This document shows positions 45,734 through 56,167 of a stretch of DNA of 64,000 bases, piece after piece. The stretch is taken from the NCBI GenBank assembly GCA_024196135.1, contig JAMQCK010000004.1, positions 62,001 to 126,000 on the forward strand, in the 5' to 3' direction. Each line of letters begins with the position of its first letter. The first letter of the stretch is position 1. A program made the translations under genes and the position numbers. Source of the stretch: Pleurotus ostreatus/Saccharomyces cerevisiae fusant. Lineage: Eukaryota; Opisthokonta. The notes beneath the pieces were generated by a model. It saw only the letters and a program-made list of their open reading frames with translations. It was not told the origin of the DNA and searched no databases.

Positions 45734-47582
45734 ATGGCCCACGCACGAGAGTTGGAGACGCCATGGCAAAAACGCTTCCAACAAGCCTTGGACAAAGTCG
45801 GAAAGAATAAGCTTCAACAGCGCTTCATGCGCTCGCAGATTATCCAAGAAGCTCAAGCCCGCCTCGCCGCTTCGAAGATACCCAAGCTTCCTCTGCAGGC
45901 ATCTGACGTGCCCGTTATCGACGAAGCTATGCAGGCGCTCGAGATATACTCCTCACGCTTGCTGAGCAAAGCCTCTGAGAGCGGGGGAGACGTCGAGCAG
46001 GATGCATATGCGATATTCGGCGACATGTGGAAGTGGATCGTCTTCCTCCTCCCCTCGTCGGGCAACCTGGGCGACACCGGCAACCACGAGAACATGAGGC
46101 CATCATTCGTCGATGGTGAAGCTATGATAGGGCAGCTGGCTCTGCTGGGCCATCTGCGACCCTTCTTTGGCAGCATTCTTACTGCTGGCTATCAGACGGG
46201 CCGGGCGCACTGTCTTGCGCAGCGCGACTTCATCGATGTGTTCCTCTCTGTCTACACCGCCTGGTACCCCCGAGGACTCTCCAAAACTACAATGTTCTAC
46301 ACGCATCTCATGGTTCAAGGCCTGCACCGCGCGATGGAGGCGGCCGCCGATTCGTCGCGCCTCGTCGCCGATATTCGGTCGTATGATAACCTCCACCCTG
46401 GCAAAGTCCTGACCCACCTCGTCAAGAACATGGCACTGCTCTTCGAGATGCCCTTTGACGTATTCCACCCGTCCTACTTCTACGTATGCAAGCCACTGCT
46501 AGAGTTGGAGCCGATGGTCGAGAACTTCGTCAGGAGGGGCGGTGTGAAGAGGGTCATTGATCTCTTGCGCAAGGCGTCCGACAAAACCATCGACGAGACG
46601 CCGCCGTTCGCCGAGCAGGTGAACATCTTCTGGATCTCCCAGTTGACGCTTTTCATCCGTACGAAGTACGCGCAAAGAGTTGTTACCGACTCCCTGGAGG
46701 CTGGTGTGCTCCCCTATCTCATCCGCGTCTTCATCGACCCGAATAACTACCTGCGGGGAGAGACGTGGACGAAGCCCGCAACGTTATTCATCGAGAATGT
46801 GCTGGCGCCCGCCCTCGTTTGGCCGCACGTCGTACACGCGTTCTCGCGTGCCATCGAGGAGGACAACGTCAAATTCGATCCCGAGTTGATTAAGCCTGAT
46901 TGGGAGGAGCTCAGCGACCTCTTATATCATTATCAAGTCCGTGTCGAGATGATACGCAAATTGAGGGCGACACTCAAGGAGTACAAGCGGTGTCACAATA
47001 CGGAGACTGTCCGTGATCGATTTCATATCACTGCACTCTCTGACGTCTCCACAGTGCCCGAATCCCATTCGACGAGTGCGGAAGATGTGCATCTGCGGCC
47101 GCGCATTCTACTGCTCGGAAGAATGCCAGAGGTATCACTGGCGCACCGAGCACTATGCCATTTGCAGGAGTCGGGATGCTCGAGCTCGTGCGTGTCTGGA
47201 GTCCTGTCTTTCGCTACGGAAGGCTGATATGCTGTTGTCAGATTTCAAGCTTGAGAATCCAGGCCTCAACCTTCAGCACTTCGAGCGCTGCTTCCTCAAG
47301 ATGCTGGTCCGCAGCCTCACCGATAAGATTGGCCTGCATCAATCCAACGGCCACACGATGATTACCTATGTTGATGGCGAGCCCGCACTCGTCAATTATC
47401 GCAAGCTTTACGTTGGATATGCGCTTGTCGTCGACTTTTCGCAAAGCTTGGTACCCAGGTTGTCCCATAATTTTCCGGATCCGCTGCCTCCCTGCGACCC
47501 GCCACATGTCTACGCGCGCGTACGCCTGGGTCGAGAAATCGGTGTCGTTTTGATGGGTACGCTTTCAGCTGATTACTGGTAG
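45734..47582 (+). CDS. MYND-finger protein, family copy 5
   Basis: Exons 45734-47008, 47055-47187 and 47242-47582 join in phase to 582 residues. The start MAHARELETPWQKRF matches copy 4 (WSEWQRRF) and copy 2 (AWEKRF). Landmarks are RSQIIQEAQARLAASKIPK, MWKWIVFLLPSSGNLGD, CLAQRDFIDVFLSVYT, DIRSYDNLHPGK, FVRRGGVKRVIDLLRKAS and ATLFIENVLAPALVWPHVVH. The finger has CHN, CP, MCICGRAFYCS, ECQRYHW and H-x3-C. The C-terminal domain holds LQHFERCFLKMLVRSL, DPPHVYARVRLG and ends SADYW. The second intron could be read through in frame (18 codons), but splicing at the GTGCGT donor gives the same phase-1 junction as in the paralogues. It appears intact. Confidence 0.87.
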
Positions 47583-47928
47583 CATGTCGTTTTCTTCCCT
47601 ATGTTGATCCTGTAACATGCGCATGATGAAGCTTTGCTCGACGAGATGGGGAGGAACCTGTTCCGCGCATACTCAAGCCGTCGCTCCGCGGAAGCCGAGG
47701 TAGGGCGACACTCACCAGACTGCTCATGGTTGATGTCACACGTCACGACAATCACTTGCTTCCTGCATTCACAGCGGTTGCTCAGATCCCCCGCCTAAGC
47801 TGATTGTGCTCGCCTCAGTCCCTTTCGCTGGTTTAGTCCACCTCGCTTGACTGAAAGTCTCTCTCCTTCTCATCTTCGAAGGCCATTGCTTCATCTGGTG
47901 CACCCCGCTGAGAGATATATACTTCAGG
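47583..47928. other. Spacer between MYND copies 5 and 6
   Basis: About 345 bp with no recognisable gene; a GAGATATATAC run lies just before the start of copy 6. Confidence 0.35.
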
Positions 47929-49804
47929 ATGCAGCATTTCATGGATCTTTATCCTCTCCCGCCGACGGACCAGCAGATGCGCTTCCTTTCGACTTTGGAC
48001 GCGACGCACTTGGGATATCATGCGCCTCGACGGCCATCCCCACACTTCGCAGTCTTTCGGGAACTGTCGCAAATCCTGGACTCGGCAAAGATACCAAAAT
48101 GTCCTCTCAGGGCCTCTGACGCGGAGACGATTGAGGAGGCCATACAAGCCCTCACCACGTACTCATGTGCAGTCTCCCACGCCGTCGCCGCGGGGTGAGC
48201 TTAGACAACGTATATGGGAGCTTCGAACAGATTTGGCAGTGGCTCGTGTTCCTCCTTCCTTCGTCGTGCAATGTACGCGACGGTGGAGGCGACATTGACG
48301 CCAGGGCCTACTTCGTCGAGGGGGAAGCGCGCTCGAGCAGGATTCCGCTGCTCTATATTTTCCGCGTAATCCTACATGACGCTTTGAAGAACCCAATCGC
48401 ACGGTCCTGCTGCCTTGCTCAGTCGAATTTCATCAAAGTCTTTCTCGAGATCTACACCGCTCCGCGCCCTCAATTCGTCCGCCTGGTCACTATACTACCC
48501 ATCACGCACGCTATGATTGGAGGTCTTGATAAGGCTCTCGCCGACCCACTGCATGCTTCCCGATTTCTAGGCGACATCTGTGAGTACGATCAAAGTCATC
48601 CTGGCGCACTCCTCTGCACTCTGTTCAGTGACCTTTCGCTGGCGACCTTCGATGCGCGCGCGGAGCAATCCGTGTCGCGCCCATACATCGTCCTCAGCGA
48701 GAGTATGTTGAAAGTCGCTATCCTGCGCCGCAACTTCAAGCGGGCGGAGGCAAGAACGTGACGGAACTCCTTCGCACGGCTGTCCTCTTACCAGTCCACA
48801 CCCCAGTGGCAATCTCATACGCTTCGATAACCAACCTTCGCTGGCTGAACAACCTTACGGCTATCGCTGTGGACGACGACACCAATCAGGTCCTCGTGGA
48901 TGCTTTGAGGTCGGGTCTTCTCCGGTACTTCTTCCATGCTTTCAACGATCGCGATGGCTTCTCTTTGAGAGATTGGAGGGACATCGCCGATAGATTCCTC
49001 GATAGCATCATCGCGCCCAGACTCGTCTGGCCCCCTGTCCTCTGCGCATTCGACTGTGCCATCCGCAGGCTCGCTGTGCGCCACGGTGCGGACGCACTGA
49101 GTCGAATCTGGGAGGCCTATGGGAAACTTCTGCGAGAGTATGAAAAGCGGCTCGAGGCGATGGCGGGTCTGAGGGCTTCCCTGAAGGAGATCAAGTATTG
49201 TCACAACGGGGATAATGTAAGTGGGAAGAGCCAGCTTCTGTCCTAAGTCTCACTTATGCTCTTTCCAGTGTCCTGGGAGCACCGACCGAGTGTGCAAGAT
49301 GTGCCGCTGTGGTCGAGTATTTTATTGCTCGCGTGATTGCCAAAAGAGTCATTGGCGCCGAGAGCATCGTGCGCTTTGTAGTAGCCCGGATGCCCGCGCT
49401 CGTGCGTACAGCTTGATTCAATCACTGATTTGACGCGACTGACCAATTGCGCTGCAGACCTCAAGCTCGAGGACCCGGGAGTGCCGCTGACCAACCTGGA
49501 GCGCTGCTACTTGAAGGCGATTGTGCGAAGCATCACCGAACCGACAGGATTGCACGAGAGCAGGGGTAGATGGATGTGGCAAGAAAACCCCGTCGGTGGC
49601 CTCCCGGGTGTGATAAACTACAAGGCACTGTACGCCGGCTTCGCCCTCCTCATCGACTTCGTGCACCCGGGAGAGCCCCAATTTTTCCCCAACTTCGAAG
49701 ACCCGTTGTCAGCTAGCACTCCGCCACGCGTATACGCCCGCGTACAGTTGGGCCTTGCCTGCAGTATCATCTTCATGGGTCTTCTTACTCCCGATCCTTG
49801 GTAG
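47929..49804 (+). pseudogene. MYND-finger family copy 6, two frameshifts
   Basis: Last member of the tandem array. The protein similarity runs through three frames. Frame A (from ATG 47929) covers ILDSAKIPKCPLRASDAE and EEAIQALTTYS, then meets a stop near 48194. Frame B continues at once with FEQIWQWLVFLLPSSCNVR, CLAQSNFIKVFLEIYTA and DICEYDQSHPGALL, and stops at 48759. Frame C resumes with LVDALRSGLLRYFF, APRLVWPPVLCAFDCA and YCHNGDN. Each step fits the loss of one base, in G-rich runs at about 48191-48196 and 48741-48752. Beyond that, the MYND exon (CP, MCRCGRVFYCS, DCQKSHW, H-x3-C) and the last exon (LTNLERCYLKAIV to PDPW) are open with normal splice sites. It is either a recent pseudogene or two sequencing errors. 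Confidence 0.78.
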
Positions 49805-49957
49805 TCGAAGTTCAGCTCTGTAGCCGTGGAAGGCGATGTCCACTACATTAGTGCAAGTGGAATCCGTTACACAGAGATACAGCCCGAGGACATACAATAC
49901 GACGATTCGAATAAATATGAATGCTCGCCAGAATGTCCCGAGGCATGCGTGGGTCGA

Positions 49958-52404
49958 TCAGCGCTTTTCGTAAGTGTTGTCATAAGGGTCGGTGAAGGAA
50001 TGGCGCGACGGTGCGTCCGTCGACCAAGCGGGGTCCAGGATGCCCTCGCGTGTCGAGTTGTTCACGCGCGCGTACTTTCTCCGCTCGCGAGCAGACCGGA
50101 GGATAGAGGCGATCAAGGCGAGCAGCAGCACGCCCGCGGCAGCACTCACAGCGATGGTCGCGGTGCGGTACCTGTCGCGCTCGGACTCGACGTCCTTGAG
50201 CTGCTCATCAGTAGACGAGGCGTTGGCGTCGTCGGTGGCCGTGTTGCCATCGGCTGCGAGAAGACTCGACTTGACACCAGCTTGGGTGACGTCGGAGTCG
50301 GGGAAGAGAACGACGCTGTCGTCGATTTCGCACTGCGTGTCGTCGCCCGAAGGTAGCTGTAGAGAATTGGGTCAGTTTTGAGTGTGAGTCTTGAAGGGGT
50401 CCACGTACAGAGCCGTCCTTGAAGTACTTCTTGATGATGTCGATCGTGCAGGTCGACTTCTCCGCCAGCGACGAGTGGCCGAAGCCATCCTGCTTGAGGA
50501 GAACGGCGCTGTCCCCAAGCAGATCAGCCATGAGCTTCGCGTTCTCGAAAGGTGTGACCGGGTCGGCCTAGAAAGCACAGTCAGTCGAGTGCTCTCAATT
50601 CAATTGGAAGACAACACGCGCCGTATTCCCAATGACTAGAATCGGGTTCTTCAGCTTCTTGTTCCAGGGCCCCGTGTACCGCTCGACCGCCCTCGCAGGC
50701 CACGCGAAGCACACATTGCCCTGCACGCCCCACAGCGGGCCAAACATCGGCGACACGTTCTCCGACGCGTACACGATCGAGTCGAAGGCGCCGCGCATGG
50801 TCATGTTCCCCGCGTCGACACCGTCGCCGCAGTAGATGGCCTCGAGCGCGTAGGTGTGCGCGCTGGCCTCGCTGATCTGGCGCTTTGCAGTGCCGGTGCC
50901 GATGGAGCGATGCGTCGACTCGCTGAGCTGGCGCTTCGCGTGCTCGAGCTCGCGCTTGACGGAGGTGGAGTTGCCCGCCGCGATTTCTTCGAGGGATTCT
51001 TGGATTGCCCAGATAATGTCGTCGAGCTCGGACCAATGGGCGGGCATGTACAAGGAGCTGTAGAGGTAGGCGCGCGCTTGTGCTGAGGTGAGTGAGCTGC
51101 TGAGGTCGGCGCCGGACTCCAGAAGGTCGTGGGCGAGCTGTGGAACATTTCGTGAGCATGAGAGCAGCCAGCAAGGCCTTGGAGACGCCTTACATCGAAC
51201 ATATCCTGGACATATTTAGTGATATCCGCGCCCGTGTCGTTGTGGCTCTTCGCCAGCTTGCAGCTGCCCTTGCCGGCCATCGCACAGCCAGTCGCGAAGC
51301 CGGCGAAAGCCTCGTCGGTGGACTCGACGTCGTTCGGGAAGTACTGAGTATGGGATCAGTATGGAGTCGCCGGACAGCAGAGAGATGCATACGTCTGTGG
51401 TCGGCTTGCTGGTGTATAGAATCGGGTCTGCAATCGTGAGAAAGAAGCGCAGTTAAGGATGCGGAGGGCTCACTCATGCAGCCGTCGAGTATGACGTGCC
51501 CGACGCGGTCAGGGAACACTTGAATAGGTCAGCTATGGAAACAAAGCAGAAGACACGACTTACTATTGACGAAGATGAACCCGAGCATCGAGCCGTATGA
51601 GACCCCCCAGTAGTTAATCTCCTGCACCCCCGGGTCGAAGTACTCCGCCATCGCTACCATATCCCGCGCGCCCGCTGCCGAGCCCAAATACTGCAACGTC
51701 TTCCCGCTCTCCGCCTTCGCACAGCTCTCGCCCAGCGTCTTGTACTTCTCCTCCATCTCGTCCACGTGTGAGTAGAGCTCATCGATCTGGTCCCCGTCGG
51801 TGAGGTTGCCCCTGATCTCGATCCCGGTGACCTCGAGCGTGCCGTTGAAGAGCGCTTCCCAGTCGTCGTCGCTGTCGAAGCAGGTCGGCGGGCCCGGTGT
51901 GGAGTGGCCGACGCCGCGGGGGTCCCAGGAGACGATGTCGTAGTGCCCGCCGGTCATGGCGCTGATATTGTGGCCGTACTCGAGGATGTATTCGACGCCT
52001 GAGCCGCCGGGGCCGCCTGGAGGTACTTGAGTCAATTGATGGGGTCGGTGAGCAGGGAAGAGACATACCAGGGTTGGCGAACATGGCCCCCTTCCGTGAC
52101 TTCGTCGCCGGGTATATCGCGACGGCGAGCTTCGCTGTGCCCACCGACTCGTCTGCCCAGTCGAGCGGAACCTCGTGGTACCCGCAAGTGATGTTGAGCG
52201 GGTCGCCGAGGACGCCGTACTGATCATCGAGCTCGCCGCAGGAGCGCCACTTGATAGACGAGTCGCGCTGGAATTTCTATGAGCTATGCTGAAGGAAGGC
52301 GCAAGAACAGCACCGACCTCTGCGATGGCGGATAGGTCGGGTACAGAGAGAGCTCCAACGGCCGCGATGGACGCCAGAGTCAGGATGGATGATGCGAAGC
52401 CCAT
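49958..52404 (-). CDS. Secreted/membrane-anchored S33-type alpha/beta hydrolase (tripeptidyl aminopeptidase-like)
   Basis: The ATG at 52404 begins a signal peptide (MGFASSILTLASIAAVGAL). The exons then give the N-terminal TAP-like domain: CGYHEVPLDWAD, FANP|GGPGGSG (oxyanion region), YDIVSWDPRGVGHSTPG and the nucleophile elbow GVSYGSMLG with catalytic Ser. A cap region of about 200 residues precedes the C-terminal TAP-like part: PILVIGNTA, DPVTPFENA (catalytic Asp) and GFGHSSLAE (catalytic His). Many basidiomycete homologues are annotated as secreted exopeptidases. After the catalytic unit come a spacer, one transmembrane helix (IAVSAAAGVLLLALIASIL), basic residues and a short cytoplasmic tail ending NTYEKR. 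The enzyme is therefore probably tethered at the cell surface. About six introns of 50 nt were removed. A TATATA motif is found 68 bp upstream of the start. Confidence 0.88.
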
Positions 52405-53166
52405 CGGTCGAAGGATGGGGAGGGGAAGGAAAGGGTGGGCGTCGTACTTCGCAATTCATGAACGCGCCCATATATACGTGCGCTTGATGGGCGCTCGTAC
52501 AGCCCCCCGGGACGAAACGCAGAAACTGTGTCTTGTTTGTACGGGTTGCCTCGTTTTCAATAGATGACTGACAAGGGCAGGGCCAAGCAGAGATCCCATG
52601 ATTCGCGGGCGACTATTGAATCCGATGCGCTTTCGGGCCAAGATGAACGGGAGAGATGACGAGGCGACGTCGTATCCAACGGGAAGGCTGGGATGGCCAA
52701 CAGTAGAGTCTGTGCACACCAGTTCAGTTTATTCCTGAATGAGCCTCCCGAGATGCAAGAAGCAGGAACTGAAAGCCATCCTACGAAGCTGCAGTCAATT
52801 TCCAACATGCAGGGACGAAACGCCAACGAACTAACCGTACATATTCCGAGATGCTCACAGCCTCATACCTAAGGCATTGAAGCCGGGCTGTCTTTTCCGT
52901 GCACCTTGGACGACACAGGTAAGGCTGCCAGCTCGACTCAGGAGTGTCTGGAGATGCACAGGGCGGTGCCCGAGTCGGGCCATATTCTTCGAACTTCTAT
53001 CGATCCAGGAGGGTTGGAAAACAACCTCATATAGAGTCATTGCATGTTCCAGAGATGATCTCGAGAGGACGGGGAGCACAGAAACAGGGAATGGAGAGTA
53101 CGCGAGGTTTCCATCCGGCAGTGCAACATGAGCGTTCGAGACAGAAGGCAATATGGGAGGAAAAAA
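52405..53166. other. Intergenic, S33 peptidase promoter to tRNA-Ala copy 2
   Basis: About 760 bp. Contains the peptidase promoter. Frames of 80-118 codons on both strands have no recognisable content, and some run through the tRNA, so they are not genes. Confidence 0.45.
52472..52477 (-). promoter_or_regulatory. TATA-like box of the S33 peptidase gene
   Basis: TATATA on the minus strand 68 bp upstream of the start codon at 52404, in an otherwise GC-rich region. Spacing fits a basidiomycete core promoter. Confidence 0.4.
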
Positions 53167-53246
53167 TGGACACTGTGGGATTTGAACCCACGACCTCACG
53201 CAATCGACCATGCGAAGCGTGCGCGCTACCCCTGTGCCAAGCGCCC
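53167..53246 (-). tRNA. tRNA-Ala(CGC) with 8-nt intron, second copy
   Basis: The exon sequence is identical to the tRNA at 24510-24589, including the G3-U70 pair and anticodon CGC. The 8-nt intron is different (TGGTCGAT instead of CATCCGAC) and lies at the same canonical position after base 37. Confidence 0.93.
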
Positions 53247-53385
53247 ATTATGATCTGTGCGGCCAATAGCAAGAATCTGGCCTATACTTGCTAACCTTCC
53301 TTCACGCGATGATACGCGGTGAACCCCTTGAAGATGGTGCTTGACAATGCAACTACAGAGCCAAACGATTTCATGTATATAGGTA

Positions 53386-53417
53386 ACCGTATTACGCTAA
53401 GACCGTATTACGCTAAG
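53386..53417 (+). repeat. Two-unit tandem repeat, 16 bp
   Basis: ACCGTATTACGCTAAG occurs twice in direct succession (53386-53401, 53402-53417) in an AT-richer stretch between tRNA-Ala and the DUF1769 gene. It may be a replication slippage product. Confidence 0.8.
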
Positions 53418-53529
53418 TCTATATGGCTAGGCTACACGGCTGTCATACGCTACTGCTAGATATTATGCAGCCACAGTCCGAGGCATTTATATATCTAATC
53501 TGGCCTACTATAATCCTCCAAGTCTAGAT

Positions 53530-54939
53530 CTACTCCTCCACCAGCTCTATACACACGGACCAGAGCACTTTCCCCCAGGGCAACTCTTCTTCAGCACCCT
53601 CCGTGGTCGCGTCGCCCAATCTCACCCCGTTCGCATCCCTCTTCCCGGCCCCACTCGCCCGCTCGCAGCACACAAACCGCACCGGCTGCCCGTCCCAGTA
53701 TCGCATCAGGTCAAATGAGAGCCCGCCGGGCAGGACGAGCGCGATGGTGGGCGAGAAGGACAGGAAGCCGTACGCAAAGTCGCAGGTGAGGACAGAGTCG
53801 GGGCCCAGGACCGCATCCTCTCGCGCTGCCGGCGCGGAGAAGTGCGCCTTGCGCGCGCTCGCGTTGTCGAAGGTCCAGGAGGGCTCGTCGTCGAGTGCCT
53901 GCGCTGACAAGTCGCCTTCCGAGCCCTCGTCTAACGGTGTCGGGCTGTCCTCATCCATGTCGTCCACATCCTCGTCCACCGGCGTCGGCGGCCTCGTTCC
54001 AGCGCGCGAAGGCGCCTTCGACGAGGAGCCAGTGAGCTTGTTCTTCAATGACGCGATGCTCGACTTATGCCGCAGAGAGGCGAGGCTGGATTTGCGGGAG
54101 GGGCCCTTCGAGGGCGAGCCTGCCGATACTTTCGAGGCTGACGGCGGCGAGCCCTTGGTCCCTCCAGCCGACAGGATCGACGCTCTCGAGCCCGACCTCA
54201 GCCTCCCCTTGATCGACTTTACACTCGAGGCGCGGGAGGGCGCTTTGGAGGGCGGGCGGCTGGCTTCGGGGGAGGATGAACCACTCGCGGCGGGCGAGGG
54301 GGACACGGATACCTTGAATATCGGATATCTCGTCAGTGTCTGCGTTGCGAACGAGGTTCACAGAGCTTGACGCACCTTTCCACCGTGCGGGAACGCCGGC
54401 TCCTGCCTCACGGGTGAGATGTCCAGATACGGCATCGTCGAGACGAGCGGCGAGAGCGCCCACGGCGTCGTCTGCGATCCAAGGTCATGCGTGAGGGTGG
54501 GGTCGATGAAGCTCATGAACTTCAGCGCGGCACCGCTCCCCCAAGGCAACTTGAGCGGGCGGTCAAAGATGTTGCCAAAGAGGATGTCGGAGGCGGGGTG
54601 TGGCTTGAGGAAGCGGCCTAACAGAGAAGGGGGGCTTCAATACCGCCAGTGGGCTTCACGGCTCGACGACTTACCCTGCACCTGTATACTCCATGTTACC
54701 CCCTGCCTATCCGGCCGTCCGAAGTACCAGCTGCCGTCGTTCTTATCGTCTGACCCTTCTTCCTTCTCCTCCTCGCCCACACTCGCATGAAAGTCCTTGA
54801 TGCACGCGACAATCCTTCCCTCGAATTCTTCCGACTTGATCTCGAACGAGGTGGGCGAGTTGACGAGCTGGGTGATGTCGGTCATCTTCGCCGGATCGGC
54901 GGTGGGGCCGGCGAGGACGCGGAGGCGCTTGGTGGGCAT
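53530..54939 (-). CDS. DUF1769-family protein
   Basis: Starts MPTKRLRVLAGPTADPAKM at 54939. The N-terminal half carries conserved DUF1769 features: SFEIKSEEFEGRIVACIKDF, SWYFGRPDRQGVTWSIQVQG, then after an intron RFLKPHPASDILFGNIFDRP, LPWGSGAALKFMSFIDPTLT and WALSPLVSTMPYLDI. A third part is a 150-residue Ser/Lys/Pro-rich insert (SSKAPSRAG, SIASLKNKL and similar) with many potential phosphosites. The C-terminal block returns to the domain: SVLTCDFAYGFLSFSP, GGLSFDLMRYWDGQPVRFVC and VLWSVCIELVEE. Fungal proteins of this type are thought to act at the cell cortex, possibly through phosphoinositide binding, but I am not certain of this. Introns lie near 54675-54618 and 54375-54320. Confidence 0.85.
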
Positions 54940-56167
54940 GGCGAGCGGGGGGCGGTGGGGTGTAAGGAAGAAAGGCTATGGGATGCGCCAAGAGCGCCTG
55001 GGGTTCTGGCGGCGCGGTGTATAACGAAGGCGGGGGAGGCGCTCTACGTGTTTTATCGGGGGCGGTTTATTCGTGGCACTCTATCGGCGTATCCAGTGAT
55101 TATTCGACGCTTAAGGTTCCAGTTGACAGGCAGAGATAGAGAAAACGAGCACGCGGAAGAAGGCGAAAGGATCAAGGCAGGAAGCAAAAGGCGGATGGCG
55201 CGACATGGCACCGCCGCCGTACCATGCTGCGCCGCGTCGCGATGAGGAGCGCTGCGGTTGCGTGACGTCACGAGGAGGCGGGCGCTTAGCGCTTATTGGC
55301 GGCGATAGAGCGGCAATCACTCAATCAGTTCGGCGATGATGGACCGTTGCACTGGAAAAGGCTGCTGCCCGCAAACTCCAGGGGCAGAGGCGAGTCGCGG
55401 ACTGGACGCATGCTCGAGTAACTACTTTTTACAGACGAGCAGCGCAAGGGGACGCGCCAAAGCTAGCCAGGTCACTCCTTATCGCCAGAAGCTTAGATTG
55501 GATGCCATGTACAGATCTCAATGAACTCCGGCCTCGCGTACACGCGCGAGGACAGGGGCTTGTAACTGCTGAGGCGGAGGGCGGAGTCAAGAGCTCGCAC
55601 ATTCCACAGGGTGACCACAAGGTCGATTCCTCGTGCTTAATTACAGTCCGTGTGCAGACTACGAGTGGCACAGGGTGGCAACGAAACTCACAGATAGCGT
55701 CCTCAGACCAGATTCAGACTTCCGGAGGATACCCAGACTCCTGAGTCTTATTCCCTCGGACGTGGACTTGCAAAGGAAGGGAAGCCTCGTGTCCTGCAAA
55801 TGAATGAAGTTCATTAACGCCGTCACGTGCATGTTGAACTTCCCCTGGAAGCACGCGACGCGCGCTTTGACCTGCCCCTAACTATTTCCAAAACGGGACT
55901 AGCCCCTCGGTCTCGTCGTCGTCGGTCGCCGTCGTGAGCTCGCAGGTTGCCTTCAGCCTCCATCTGCGGGACCTTGGCTGCGCGTGCGCAAGTTTTTGAA
56001 CTGGACCTGCTGGTGTCACTGAATCCGTGGATCGCATCTAGACTCCCTTTCTTCTAGCTTGCGCGCTTCCCCGAGTTCATCTAGGCGCTTTGTGTCCCTT
56101 GCATGCGCAGAGACCCCACTTTCGCCAGTCCACCAGAACCAGCCGAAGCCACCAAAAGCCCCGCGCG
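54940..56167. other. Intergenic, divergent, 1.2 kb
   Basis: Separates the head-to-head DUF1769 gene and the uncharacterised gene at 56168. GC-rich with short GC tracts around 55190-55290. No convincing coding frame or RNA gene; a 5' exon of either neighbour could lie here. Confidence 0.45.

Noticed and set aside
49826..50381. Plus-strand frames of 129-176 codons
   Set aside because: They are antisense to the C-terminal exons of the S33 peptidase, which have clear family content.
52855..53294. Frames of 80-118 codons on both strands around the tRNA
   Set aside because: They read through the tRNA-Ala gene and have no protein features.
54362..54463. A separate small gene inside the DUF1769 locus
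   Set aside because: The region is explained by an intron and the flanking exons of the DUF1769 protein.
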